NCBI RefSeq assembly: GCF_910596095.1
Contig: NC_056545.1
Location: 7,501-71,500, forward strand
DNA: 64,000 nt
Direction of reading: 5' to 3'
Source of the DNA: Thunnus maccoyii
Taxonomy: Eukaryota > Chordata > Actinopteri > Scombriformes > Scombridae
How positions within the stretch are numbered: the first letter of the stretch is position 1; the number at the start of each line of letters is the position of its first letter. Of this stretch, positions 22,076-34,400 are shown one piece after another. A program made the position numbers and the translations under genes. A model generated the notes under the pieces. It was not told where the DNA came from, did no database searches, and saw nothing but the letters and a program-made list of their open reading frames with translations.

Positions 22076-23892
22076 GATTATGGGAATATTTGCCCTAATA
22101 GTCATCATTTTGTTGTGAAAGGAGGCTGTAAAAGTGCAGCGGTTTAAATAAGTGAAACTAGTGAGTGAGTGTAACTTTGTTTGCAGCAGAGTGTTTGAAC
22201 CAGATGTTTGAACCAGATGTTATAAGTTCTGTATTGAACCAGAGAGCGGCGGGAACGAGCCGGCCTTATAAACACAAACACACACTGATGCTCACTGGAC
22301 AATAACAGCAGGATGAAGGACAGATAGTGAATAAAGTTTGGTGTTGTGTCTTTAATAAAATCATTATTAAAGACAGTGAAACACAAGCAGGTCTGAGTGA
22401 GTCCTGGTCCCAGTCTTTGTGGATTTAATGATGGTTTGATTATCACAATTTAATTCATGTTACTTATTAAATAATTTATATCTGTTAGAAAATGACAAAC
22501 AATCGTAGAGCAGGAAACATGACGGTGACCCCTGACCCCTGACCCCTGACCCGGTGAGGATTTATCTTATTCAGAGTTCAGGAGCAGCGTTCTGACCGCT
22601 CGGTGTCTTCCTGACCTTGAAACCTGCTTCGAGTGTTTGTGTGGTGTTTTAGTGACCAGCAGAGCGCACCGTGCTCAGGTGGGAGGTTCATTCACAGGAA
22701 GCAGCCAGATGTTTCTAACATCAGTCTGCTGCTTTGGTGGTTTCACCAACAAGAGCAAACTACTGCCTGCAAATATAGATAGATAGTAAAATAGTAGATT
22801 AATGAAATATAAATAAGTTATTTCAGTGAAACACTCCGATCACAATCAGCACAGAAAATAACATTTAATGTAGTTAAAGCAGGAAAGTCAGTGAATCGAT
22901 CTGCAGTGATCAATAAATGACTGTGAGTGATTCTGACAGAATCTGTTTCTACTGCAGGACTGACATGTTGGTGAATCTGCAGCCTCTGAGAAGCCGTTCA
23001 TTAAACCAGCAGACTGCAGCTCGTTATAACTTAACATTCTGTCTTTTTATGATTAACACGTCGGGTTAGCAGAGTTCAACCAACGTGAGTTCCAACCGGT
23101 GTCGCCTGTGTGTCGTCAGTGAGCAGAAACAAACAGACAGCTGCCTCACACACAAGTCTGTTGCATTAGCTCCGCCCACCCTCTCTGGTAGACCAATCAC
23201 TGCTGGGTGATGGAAAACGTATCGCACCCAGTTAGTAATAATCATGATCCTGCAAGTGGCCGCCGTCGTGTCGTCATTCTGCGATCAATAGTGACGCAAC
23301 AGACTTTTATTTAAATGAAAATCTTCTAGAAGATTAAATAATAAACTATGAGACCATTTACGAGGCGACATGTTGGAGTGATGGATGAAATAGCATCAAT
23401 CTGATGTCATCATATAAACGCTTCACCAAATTAATGTCTTTATTTTTATTTCCATCGTTACTATAGTAACTAACTGAAGAACAGACCTGCTCCGTCTGTC
23501 TGCAGGCTGCTGGTTTCTGCTGACGTGTGTTCGTGTCGTGACTCTGAACCTTCCAGACGTTTCGTTATCACGCTTCACTGTGATTGGCTCAGTTTAAGAG
23601 CTATGAGAGCAGTGATGTGATTGGCTGAGAGAGGATTTAATAATCTATACAGTCACTGCTGCACACACATGAACCAGAACAGCATGAGACGGATCAATCA
23701 GGCTCATCAATTAACTTCACATGAACCACGAACTTCAATATAAAATCTCATGAAGGAATTATTGTTACACTGAGGATCATCAATAGTGTTTATTATTGAT
23801 GATGTTAAAGATCTGCTTTCATATTGGAAACAATCAATCAATCAATCAACAGCACAGATTTACTCAAAATATATAAATATAGATACAAACAG
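22076..23892. other. Intergenic, no gene recognised
   Basis: No frame with family resemblance. A short tandem TGACCCC repeat lies at about 22527-22551. Several CCAAT/ATTGG words occur without other promoter signals. Confidence 0.5.
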
Positions 23893-26800
23893 AAACTCTC
23901 TGATGACATCATCAGTAACACCTGTCTCTCTGTGATGACATCATCAGTAACACCTGTCTCTCTCTCTCTCTGATGACATCATCAGTAATACCTGTCTCTC
24001 TCTCTCTCTCTGTGATGACATCATCAGTAACACCTGTCTCTCTCTCTCTCTGATGACATCATCAGTAACACCTGTCTCTCTCTCTCTGATGACATCATCA
24101 GTAATACCTGTCTCTCTCTCTGTGATGACATCATCAGTAACACCTGTCTCTCTCTCTCTGTGATGACATCATCAGTAATACCTGTCTCTCTCTGTGTGAT
24201 GACATCATCAGTAACACCTGTCTCTCTCTCTCTGATGACATCATCAGTAACACCTGTCTCTCTCTCTCTCTCTGTGATGACATCATCAGTAACACCTGTC
24301 TCTCTCTCTCTGTGATGACATCATCAGTAATACCTGTCTCTCTCTCTGTGATGACATCATCAGTAACACCTGTCTCTCTCTCTCTGTGATGACATCATCA
24401 GTAACACCTGTCTCTCTCTCTCTCTGTGATGACATCATCAGTAACACCTGTCTCTCTCTCTCTGTGATGACATCATCAGTAATACCTGTCTCTCTCTCTG
24501 TGATGACATCATCAGTAATACCTGTCTCTCTCTCTGTGATGACATCATCAGTAACACCTGTCTCTCTCTCTCTGTGATGACATCATCAGTAACACCTGTC
24601 TCTCTCTCTGTGATGACATCATCAGTAACACCTGTCTCTCTCTCTCTCTGTGATGACATCATCAGTAATACCTGTCTCTCTCTCTGTGATGACATCATCA
24701 GTAATACCTGTCTCTCTCTCTGTGATGACATCATCAGTAACACCTGTCTCTCTCTCTGTGATGACATCATCAGTAACACCTGTCTCTCTCTCTCTCTGAT
24801 GACATCATCAGTAACACCTGTCTCTCTCTCTGTGATGACATCATCAGTAATACCTGTCTCTCTCTCTGTGATGACATCATCAGTAACACCTGTCTCTCTC
24901 TCTCTGTGATGACATCATCAGTAACACCTGTCTCTCTCTCTGTGATGACATCATCAGTAACACCTGTCTCTCTCTCTCTGATGACATCATCAGTAACACC
25001 TGTCTCTCTCTCTGTGATGACATCATCAGTAATACCTGTCTCTCTCTCTCTGTGATGACATCATCAGTAACACCTGTCTCTCTCTCTCTGTGATGACATC
25101 ATCAGTAACACCTGTCTCTCTCTCTGTGATGACATCATCAGTAACACCTGTCTCTCTCTCTCTGTGATGACATCATCAGTAACACCTGTCTCTCTCTCTC
25201 TCTGTGATGACATCATCAGTACCTGTCTCTCTCTCTCTCTCTGTGTGATGACATCATCAGTAACACCTGTCTCTCTCTCTCTGTGATGACATCATCAGTA
25301 ACACCTGTCTCTCTCTCTCTGTGATGACATCATCAGTAACACCTGTCTCTCTCTCTGTGATGACATCATCAGTAACACCTCTCTCTCCCTCTCTGTGATG
25401 ACATCATCAGTAACACCTGTCTCTCTCTCTCTGTGATGACATCATCAGTAACACCTGTCTCTCTCTCTCTCTGTGATGACATCATCAGTAACACCTGTCT
25501 CTCTCTCTGTGATGACATCATCAGTAACACCTGTCTCTCTCTCTCTGTGATGACATCATCAGTAATACCTGTCTCTCTCTCTGTGATGACATCATCAGTA
25601 ACACCTGTCTCTCTCTCTCTCTGTGATGACATCATCAGTAACACCTGTCTCTCTCTCTGTGATGACATCATCAGTAATACCTGTCTCTCTCTCTGTGATG
25701 ACATCATCAGTAATACCTGTCTCTCTCTCTGTGATGACATCATCAGTAACACCTGTCTCTCTCTCTCTGTGATGACATCATCAGTAATACCTGTCTCTCT
25801 CTCTGTGATGACATCATCAGTAACACCTGTCTCTCTCTCTGTGATGACATCATCAGTAACACCTGTCTCTCTCTCTCTGATGACATCATCAGTAACACCT
25901 GTCTCTCTCTCTGTGATGACATCATCAGTAACACCTGTCTCTCTCTCTCTCTGATGAAATCATCAGTAACACCTGTCTCTCTCTCTCTGATGACATCATC
26001 AGTAACACCTGTCTCTCTCTCTCTCTGTGTGATGACATCATCAGTAACACCTGTCTCTCTCTCTCTCTGTGATGACATCATCAGTAACACCTGTCTCTCT
26101 CTCTCTCTGATGACATCATCAGTAACACCTGTCTCTCTCTCTCTGATGACATCATCAGTAACACCTGTCTCTCTCTCTCTCTCTGTGATGACATCATCAG
26201 TAACACCTGTCTCTCTCTCTCTCTCTGATGACATCATCAGTAACACCTGTCTCTCTCTCTCTGTGATGACATCATCAGTAACACCTGTCTCTCTCTCTCT
26301 GTGATGACATCATCAGTAACACCTCTCTCTCTCTCTGTGATGACATCATCAGTAACACCTGTCTCTCTCTCTCTCTGTGATGACATCATCAGTAATACCT
26401 GTCTCTCTCTCTGTGATGACATCATCAGTAACACCTGTCTCTCTCTCTCTGTGATGACATCATCAGTAACACCTGTCTCTCTCTCTGTGATGACATCATC
26501 AGTAATACCTGTCTCTCTCTCTGTGATGACATCATCAGTAACACCTGTCTCTCTCTCTCTGTGATGACATCATCAGTAATACCTGTCTCTCTCTCTGTGA
26601 TGACATCATCAGTAACACCTGTCTCTCTCTCTGTGATGACATCATCAGTAACACCTGTCTCTCTCTCTCTGTGATGACATCATCAGTAACACCTGTCTCT
26701 CTCTCTGTGATGACATCATCAGTAACACCTGTCTCTCTGTCTCTCTGATGACATCATCAGTAACGCCTGTCTCTCTCTCTCTGATGACATCATCAGTAAC

Positions 26801-27158
26801 ACCTGTCTCTCTCTCTCTCTCTGTGATGACATCATCAGTAACACCTGTCTCTCTCTCTGTGATGACATCATCAGTAACACCTGTCTCTCTCTCTCTCTGA
26901 TGACATCATCAGTAACACCTGTCTCTCTCTCTGTGATGACATCATCAGTAACACCTGTCTCTCTCTCTCTGTGATGACATCATCAGTAACACCTGTCTCT
27001 CTCTCTCTCTGATGACATCATCAGTAACACCTGTCTCTCTCTCTGTGATGACATCATCAGTAACACCTGTCTCTCTCTCTCTCTGATGACATCATCAGTA
27101 ACACCTGTCTCTCTCTCTCTCTGATGACATCATCAGTAACACCTGTCTCTCTCTCTCT
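23893..27158. repeat. 3.3-kb minisatellite (about 36-bp unit, about 90 copies)
   Basis: Each unit has a constant core, TGATGACATCATCAGTAACA, then CCTG and a variable (TC)n(TG) spacer. Unit length varies with the number of TC steps. The core varies little (AACACC or AATACC, a rare GAAATC). All long frames in this interval, on both strands, are simply this repeat read through and are not genes. The array ends at CTCTCTGCAG (27149-27162). Confidence 0.98.
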
Positions 27159-27833
27159 GCAGCACCACCTCTCTGAAGAGCTGCTGATGCTGAGAATCCT
27201 GCACTGTCATTGGCCGAGTCTGTGGGCGGAGTCAGAGCGACTGATGATCAATCAACGATTAATAATTATTTAAGTGAAGAGTTTATATTTATAAAGAGAA
27301 ACATATTGATCAGTATTGATCTGTCCTCTGTCAGAGGCTCAGCATTTCCATGAATACCAGTTCAGATCAATCACAGGTTTAATTTGCGTCCTCCAATCAA
27401 CGCACCGATTGATCATTTATCAGCAATCGTTGACCAATCAGTGCGCAGATTCACATTTTATTTTTTTATGTTCACGGTGAATTTTCCCATTTTTACTGCT
27501 ACACCTGAACACACGTGAACACGATGGAGTGAAGACAGACACGTGGCTCCGCCCCCATCGACACACCTGTCAGGTGCAGTTTGGATCAGAGTTTCTGCAA
27601 ACTGTCGCTCAGAATCACAGCAGAGTGACACATCAGTGCAGAGACATGTTAGCCTAGCTTAGCACAAAGACTGGCAGCAGGGGGAAACTGTTAATGGTCT
27701 TAACTGGTCTGAACTGGTTTAAACTGGTCTGAACTGAAGGTTTTTTATTTGTCTGAATCAGCTGTTCGTCATCCCACAGTTTTATTTTCTTTGATGTGAA
27801 AATGATGCAAATATGTGAAGACAAACAATAATC

Positions 27834-27865
<32 letters not shown>

Positions 27866-28445
27866 ATTATTATTATTAATGTAATTATTGTAATATTCTG
27901 TACAAACTGCAGATGATAAATGCAATAAAAATGTTGCATGTGTGAAACCAGTTTGCTTGTTTTATTGATAATCAGTCGACTAGAACTCTTGATTTCCTTC
28001 ATTTACCGACTTAAGTGTGAAAGTTGAGTTGTGACATCACGACGATGTGAAGATGAGACGATGAAGTCGAGGATTTATTTCCTGTGAGGTTTCAGTAGAA
28101 ACTGCTCGCAGCTGTTTGAAGTGAGTTTCTTCATGAAGCTTTTGATGAGCTGCACGTGTTCAGCAGATTGTTGGAGGAACACAGATAAGTTTTTATCTCT
28201 TTCCTGTTACTGTTTTACACGTTATAATCAATAATCAGTGATAATTTCTCTCTGCTACATCAGCTTACACACCTGAACAGGTGAGAAGTCCCTCCGTGTG
28301 TGTGTGTGTGTGTGAGTGTGTAATGGTTAATGAACTTGTTAATCTCTGTGGACTTTCACCTGAAGCACTTTAACACACTCAAACACACACTCTCTCTCTT
28401 CAGTTGCTGCTCAGTCATTCAGGACATCAGACAGCCGGAGCTGAA
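27159..28445. other. Upstream region of slc23a1
   Basis: Sequence just after the array, starting CACCACCTCTCTGAAGAGC, follows a pyrimidine-rich CTGCAG and looks acceptor-like, but no frame fits a known gene. A (TTA/ATT)n tract lies at about 27834-27884 and a (GT)n at 28298-28314. The stretch 28120-28445 may hold the slc23a1 promoter and 5' UTR; no TATA box is obvious. Confidence 0.4.
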
Positions 28446-31400
28446 ATGGAAGACAACTGTGAGGTAAACTGATTATTGATTATTATTATTATTACTGTCT
28501 CTGAATGATCCAGTTGTATGATAGGTGGACAGGTGTGAGACAGTTACTTCAGTTTTGTCTTTGTTTAACTGAATACAGTTCAGGCACAATCAATCATTGA
28601 TTTGTTCAAATTGATGGTTGTGTAAAATGGTGTGTCATCTGAGTAACCATGGTAACATATGTTGTTGTTTCCATAATCTGAGCTAGTTGGAGCACTCAGA
28701 TGTTGAACAGAAGAGGCCCCAGAACGGAGCCCTGGGGGACTCCACGTCATTTTATTTTTGTCCGCTCAGATGTGTAATTATCTATGGACACAAAGTCACA
28801 CTCAGTTTTCTAGTCGGCCCAGTAAGATGTTGTAGTCGACTGTGTTGAATGCAGCACTGAGATCCAGTGGACACGAGCCTTTGATGTCTTAATGCTGAAA
28901 ATGTTTATTGAAGGAGTTGTTCTCAAGGAGAACTTGAAACAGCAAACATCGAAGTGTTCTGCTCCGATGCTGTCTCTTTCTGTTCTGCCCTCTGAAAGTC
29001 TGACCCTTAGTCTTTACCCTCAACAGATCAACCTACAATATGAAAAATTAGTCAAACTGGTTCACTGGTTTCTAAACAAGAAACTCTACCTGTGTGAGTT
29101 CAGGTCACGTTGCAGGGGACTGCAGGTCACTGTCAGCACATTCTGGGTTTGAATGTCTGATTGTGTCTGTGTTGTCTAGGAAAGCCCCCTCCGACCTTGG
29201 TAACCATGGCAATGCTGATATACCCTTTATCGGAGAGGCCTCTGCTTCCCCAAAACATCACAGAGGGTTCTGGAGTCTGAATGTCTCCTTGCTGCTTAAG
29301 AATTACAGTGTGACCTCGAGGCCCAGGCTTGACCCCATGTAACCCCTTAAAGATGGAAAATTCCAAAACAACACTAAGACTGAAACTCTGCCACTGTCAG
29401 TGTTTCAGTGGATGTTATTGAAGATCTTAATAAAAGCAGCCTCAGTGCTGTGGTGTGGTCGAAATCCTGACTGGAAGATATCAAAACAGTTTTTTTAGTG
29501 CCAAGAAGTTGATCTTATGTTGAAAAACAGCGTTTTGGCCGGACCAGCCACAGACCAGCCTCACAACCCCAAATGTCTGTCCGTCACTGACTTATTGAGT
29601 GATGAAGTTACACCATTGGTTGGCCGACCTATTATTGGAGTTTCCCCATTGGTCGTTGCTTTTTCAAAACTAATTGGCACAAACAGTTTCTATTACATCC
29701 TCAGGGGGTGTTTACAGTGGAGCGAGTGCAGCTCGCTGTCAACAGGACTAAGAGTGAGCGAATTCCCAAAATAAGTTTTAAAAACAAACATTTACCGACA
29801 TGGAGGCTCCGACACTGACAGGAGCACAAACCCACGGATACAAAGAGACACGACTGATTCATTTTACCAGCCTGCAAGGTGTCTAGCAGCTAGTTAGCAT
29901 GGCTAGCATCATTAGCAAAGCCATGTGGTGCTGTGTTTAGCCTATGGACTGTATAAAAATAAGATGTAGCCGCAGTGTTTCTGGTTTAACAGCACTGCGC
30001 TGGGCAGGTGACAGGTGTGTTTATGGGTGAGTCTCTTTGCTCTGAAAGATATCATGTCAGATATATGGTCACAAAGCTGACAGACTGTTAGCCTAGCATG
30101 CTAATCCTACATAAACATATGGATGAGACCATATGCAGGGGGAGTTAACAGATAATTAGAACAGTTATCATTAAAATTAAAATAAGCTCTCTTTCAAATC
30201 AAACATCAAATGAGTGGAAAGTATTGTTCTTGCAACTGCATTTATACCCTTTTTTAACTCAAACATCATGTGATGCTACTTCAGCACACTTTAACAACAA
30301 ATATTACTGGGTCCACTACAGACCAGATCCAATATCCAGGTGACCACTGACTATCAACTGTAACTGTAACAAACTGGCCACAATTACACACACTGACCAT
30401 ACTCGGTCCAGCCATATACTAGGTTTTGACCTGATGTTGTTCAGTGATTTTACTTAAAAACAGGAGATTTGCCTGTAATTGTTCAGTAGTGAAGTGTCTT
30501 TAGTGGCTTGATGACGGCAGTTTTCAGGGCCTGTGGGAAACACCTGAGAGAAGAGATGTGATGAGAAAGATCTATGCAGTTAGGAAAAGTTTTGAAGAAG
30601 CCTGTCGGCAGAATACAGGCAGCAAGAGAAGGATTCAATTGGTCAATCAGATAAAATTGTATCATGCTATTGGAATTGATTTTAAATGGACACAGGAACA
30701 ACACATATCCTGCACCTGCTATGGAAGCACTGACTGTCAGTGAAGAAGGCAAATTCATTGCAGGCCTTGATGGATTTAAGTTCAGAGGCTACTGACACAG
30801 GACGGTTTGTTAGCCCGTCGACAGCAGCAAATAAGGCACCTGCATTATTATTATTTTTGGCGATGATGTCAGAGAAGAAGGACGTCCTTGCATTTTTTCA
30901 GTTCCAAATTATATATGTAAAGTCGCTCTTCATAGATGTCATAATGAACCTGGAGATTTAGTTTTTCCGTTCTGACCAGCGTGGCGTTTCTCCATCTTTT
31001 CTTACCAGAGACAACGTTCACCTTAGTGGTGCAACGACATCAATAACATTTGTAATTTTAGAACTGAAATTATCTACAAGCTCATTGACTGAGACCCCAG
31101 AGAGGGCGGATGTGGAGGAGAAAGCCTGAATAAATGTTTCACTGGTGTTTTCAGTGATAAACCATTAAGTGATTACCTCTGTTTGAACATTTGTGTGCAT
31201 GGAGATAAAACTCTCAATGAAAACACAGCAATGATCAGAGAGAGCAACATCAGTCACCACAACCTTAGAAATGTTCAGACCCTTAGAGATGATTCAGTCC
31301 AGATTGTGCCCCTTGTTGTGTGTGGTCACATGCTGAGTCAGTCCATAGTTATCAAGAACATAACACAGTTCTTTAGTCCCTCTGTGCTGGGGGGTTAAAA

Positions 31401-34400
31401 TCACCAAAAATACACAGTCAAAGTCAATACAGACAATAGACAGCAGTTCATTAAGGTCATCAAAAAAGGTTGCACAGTATTTAGGTGGCCTGCAGATATT
31501 TAGAAATAAAGCTCTAGAGCCACATATTCAAAAGTTTCCATAAGACATCTGTCTGCATTGGAGGGAATCATTAAACAAAATGTTAACTCCGCCTCCTTTC
31601 TTCTGCTTCACTCATAAACCTGAAGTCGGGAGGGGTTGACTCGATAAGAACAGCTGCTCTGTTATCTTTGTCCAACCAAGTTTCAGTTAAAAACATAAAG
31701 TCAAGGTTGTGCTCGACAATAAAATCATTGATTAAAAATGTTTTTCCTGACAAAGACCCGACATTTAATAAAGCTAAATTTAATGTGTTAAAAACATCAT
31801 CTGACCAGTTTTTTCTGACAAGCTGCAGCTGACGAGGAACGGAAGCTAAATTTGATAAATTTGCAGAATCGTTTGAGTGCTTCCTGTTTCTTAACAGTTT
31901 CACCTATCGAGACAGGAACTGAACAAGCTACCGGCAGACCGGGCCCCGGCAGACTGGGCCCCGGCAGACCGGGCCCCGGCAGACCTGGGAAGAGTCATGA
32001 GTGCCATCAGTCTTGCAGCCTGGACCTGCATAACCAGCACATATCAGTTATCAAATAACTGGAGGTGCTTTTATCAGGCTGGAGAGAGAGAGGATGACTC
32101 TGAAGCCATCATGTGGGGGGGGGGGGGGGAGGTTTAGGGGAAGAAGGTGAATCCTCACAGGTGGTAGTTAGTGACGGGGGTGGAGACTCCTCTGCTGGGC
32201 TCTGATGACTGTCATGTTGAAAGCTTCAGGTGAAGGATGAGGCAGTTCTCTGGTCTCTTGTTCTCTGGTCTCTTGTTCTCTGGTCTCTTGTTCTTGGCAG
32301 AGGGAACAGACGGGTGAGATGAACAGTTCTACTCCTGACTTGTTAAGGAAAAGTCCGTTAGGGGCCCAAATCCAAACGCGTTATTCAGCAAAGCACAGAT
32401 ACTGGGGTTTTTTTATGGACATTTATTTCATACAAATATTTAAAAAGTTATTTGTTTTTGAGAAGAAAACAAACATGTCAAATACCAGCGCGCAGGTCGG
32501 TTACATCACTATCTCAGTGTCTCTCCTCTGCTCCGCTGTGACGTCTGTCAGCAGGTCTCAACAAGGGGAGTCACATCCACCTGCTGCATGACGCACATTT
32601 CCTTATTTGGACATCAGTCCTGGAGTCGGGGGTGTTCCCCAGAGATAAAGCTGAACTACTGACACATGCCAAGTGCTCTCAGGAGACTCTCCATAACCTG
32701 TTGCTCCCCTTCTCCTTTAGTTAGTTTAGTTAGTTTAGTTACTTTAGTTACTTTAGTTACTTTAGTTAGTTTAGTTAGTTTAGTTACTTTAGTTTAGTTA
32801 GTTTAGTTTAGTTTAGTTTAGTTTAGTTTAGTTTAGTTTAGTTAGTTTAGTTAGTTTAGTTACTTTAGTTTAGTTTAGTTTAGTTAGTTTAGTTAGTTTA
32901 GTTAGTTTAGTTAGTTTAGTTACTTTAGTTTAGTTAGTTTAGTTAGTTTAGTTTAGTTTAGTTAGTTTAGTTAGTTAAATTAGTTTAGTTACTTTAGTTA
33001 GTTTAGTTTAGTTTAGTTTAGTTAGTTTAGTTAGTTAAATTAGTTTAGTTACTTTAGTTAGTTTAGTTAGTTTAGTTAGTTAAGTTACTTTAGTTAGTTT
33101 AGTTAGTTTAGTTTAGTTAGTTTAGTTTAGTTTAGTTACTTTAGTTAGTTAAGTTAGTTTAGTTAGTTAAATTAGTTTAGTTACTTTAGTTACTTTAGTT
33201 TAGTTTAGTTAGTTTAGTTTAGTTTAGTTTAGTTTAGTTTAGTTAATTTAGTTAGTTAAATTAGTTTAGTTACTTTAGTTAGTTAAGTTAGTTTAGTTAG
33301 TTTAGTTAGTTAAGTTACTTTAGTTAGTTTAGTTAGTTTAGTTAGTTTAGTTAGTTAAGTTAGTTTAGTTACTTTAGTTAGTTTAGTTACTTTAGTTAGT
33401 TTAGTTAGTTTAGTTAGTTTAGTTAGTTAAGTTAGTTTAGTTTAGTTACTTTAGTTAGTTTAGTTAGTTTAGTTACTTTAGTTAGTTTAGTTACTTTAGT
33501 TACTTTAGTTAGTTTAGTTAGTTAAGTTAGTTTAGTTAGTTAAATTAGTTTAGTTAGTTTAGTTTAGTTAGTTTAGTTAGTTTAGTTAGTTAAATTAGTT
33601 TAGTTAGTTTAGTTTAGTTTAGTTTAGTTTAGTTTAGTTAATTTAGTTAATTTAGTTTAGTTTAGTTAGTTTAGTTTAGTTAGTTTAGTTTAGTTTAGTT
33701 TAGTTTAGTTTAGTTAGTTTAGTTAGTTTAGTTTAGTTTAGTTTAGTTTAGTTAGTTTAGTTTAGTTAGTTTAGTTTAGTTAGTTTAGTTTAGTTAGTTT
33801 AGTTAATTTAGTTAGTTTAGTTTAGTTTAGTTTAGTTAGTTTAGTTTAGTTTAGTTTAGTTTAGTTTAGTTTAGTTTAGTTTAGTTTAGTTTAGTTAGTT
33901 TAGTTTAGTTTAGTTAGTTTAGTTTAGTTAGTTTAGTTAGTTAAATTAGTTTAGTTAGTTTAGTTTAGTTAGTTTAGTTTAGTTTAGTTTAGTTTAGTTT
34001 AGTTAATTTAGTTAAGTTAGTTTAGTTTAGTTTAGTTTAGTTTAGTTTAGTTTAGTTTAGTTTAGTTAGTTTAGTTTAGTTAATTTAGTTAGTTTAGTTA
34101 GTTTAGTTTAGTTTAGTTTAGTTTAGTTTAGTTAGTTTAGTTTAGTTAGTTTAGTTAATTTAGTTAGTTTAGTTAGTTTAGTTTAGTTTAGTTTAGTTTA
34201 GTTTAGTTTAGTTTAGTTAATTTAGTTAATTTAGTTTAGTTAGTTTAGTTTAGTTTAGTTTAGTTTAGTTTAGTTAGTTTAGTTTAGTTAGTTTAGTTAA
34301 TTTAGTTAGTTTAGTTAGTTTAGTTAGTTTAGTTTAGTTTAGTTTAGTACTAAGTTTAGTACTAAGCTCCTCACCATGGGGCCCCCGGTGCTAAGCTCCT

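Noticed and set aside
22655..22685. Possible NRSF/REST element (CAGAGCGCACCGTGCTCAGG)
   Set aside because: Only fragments of the two half-sites align, and their spacing and order do not fit the consensus.
24386..26564. Several open frames of 60-170 codons on both strands in the 24-27 kb array
   Set aside because: All are read-throughs of the 36-bp repeat (MMTSSVTPVSLSL-type and its complement), with no independent coding signal.
27149..27270. Terminal exon after the pyrimidine-rich CTGCAG at the end of the 3.3-kb array
   Set aside because: The pyrimidine tract and AG belong to the repeat unit edge, no frame is recognisable, and no upstream partner exon was found.
32718..34349. Telomere-like or interstitial telomeric repeat
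   Set aside because: The vertebrate repeat is TTAGGG. Here the words are GTTTA and GTTA without GGG.
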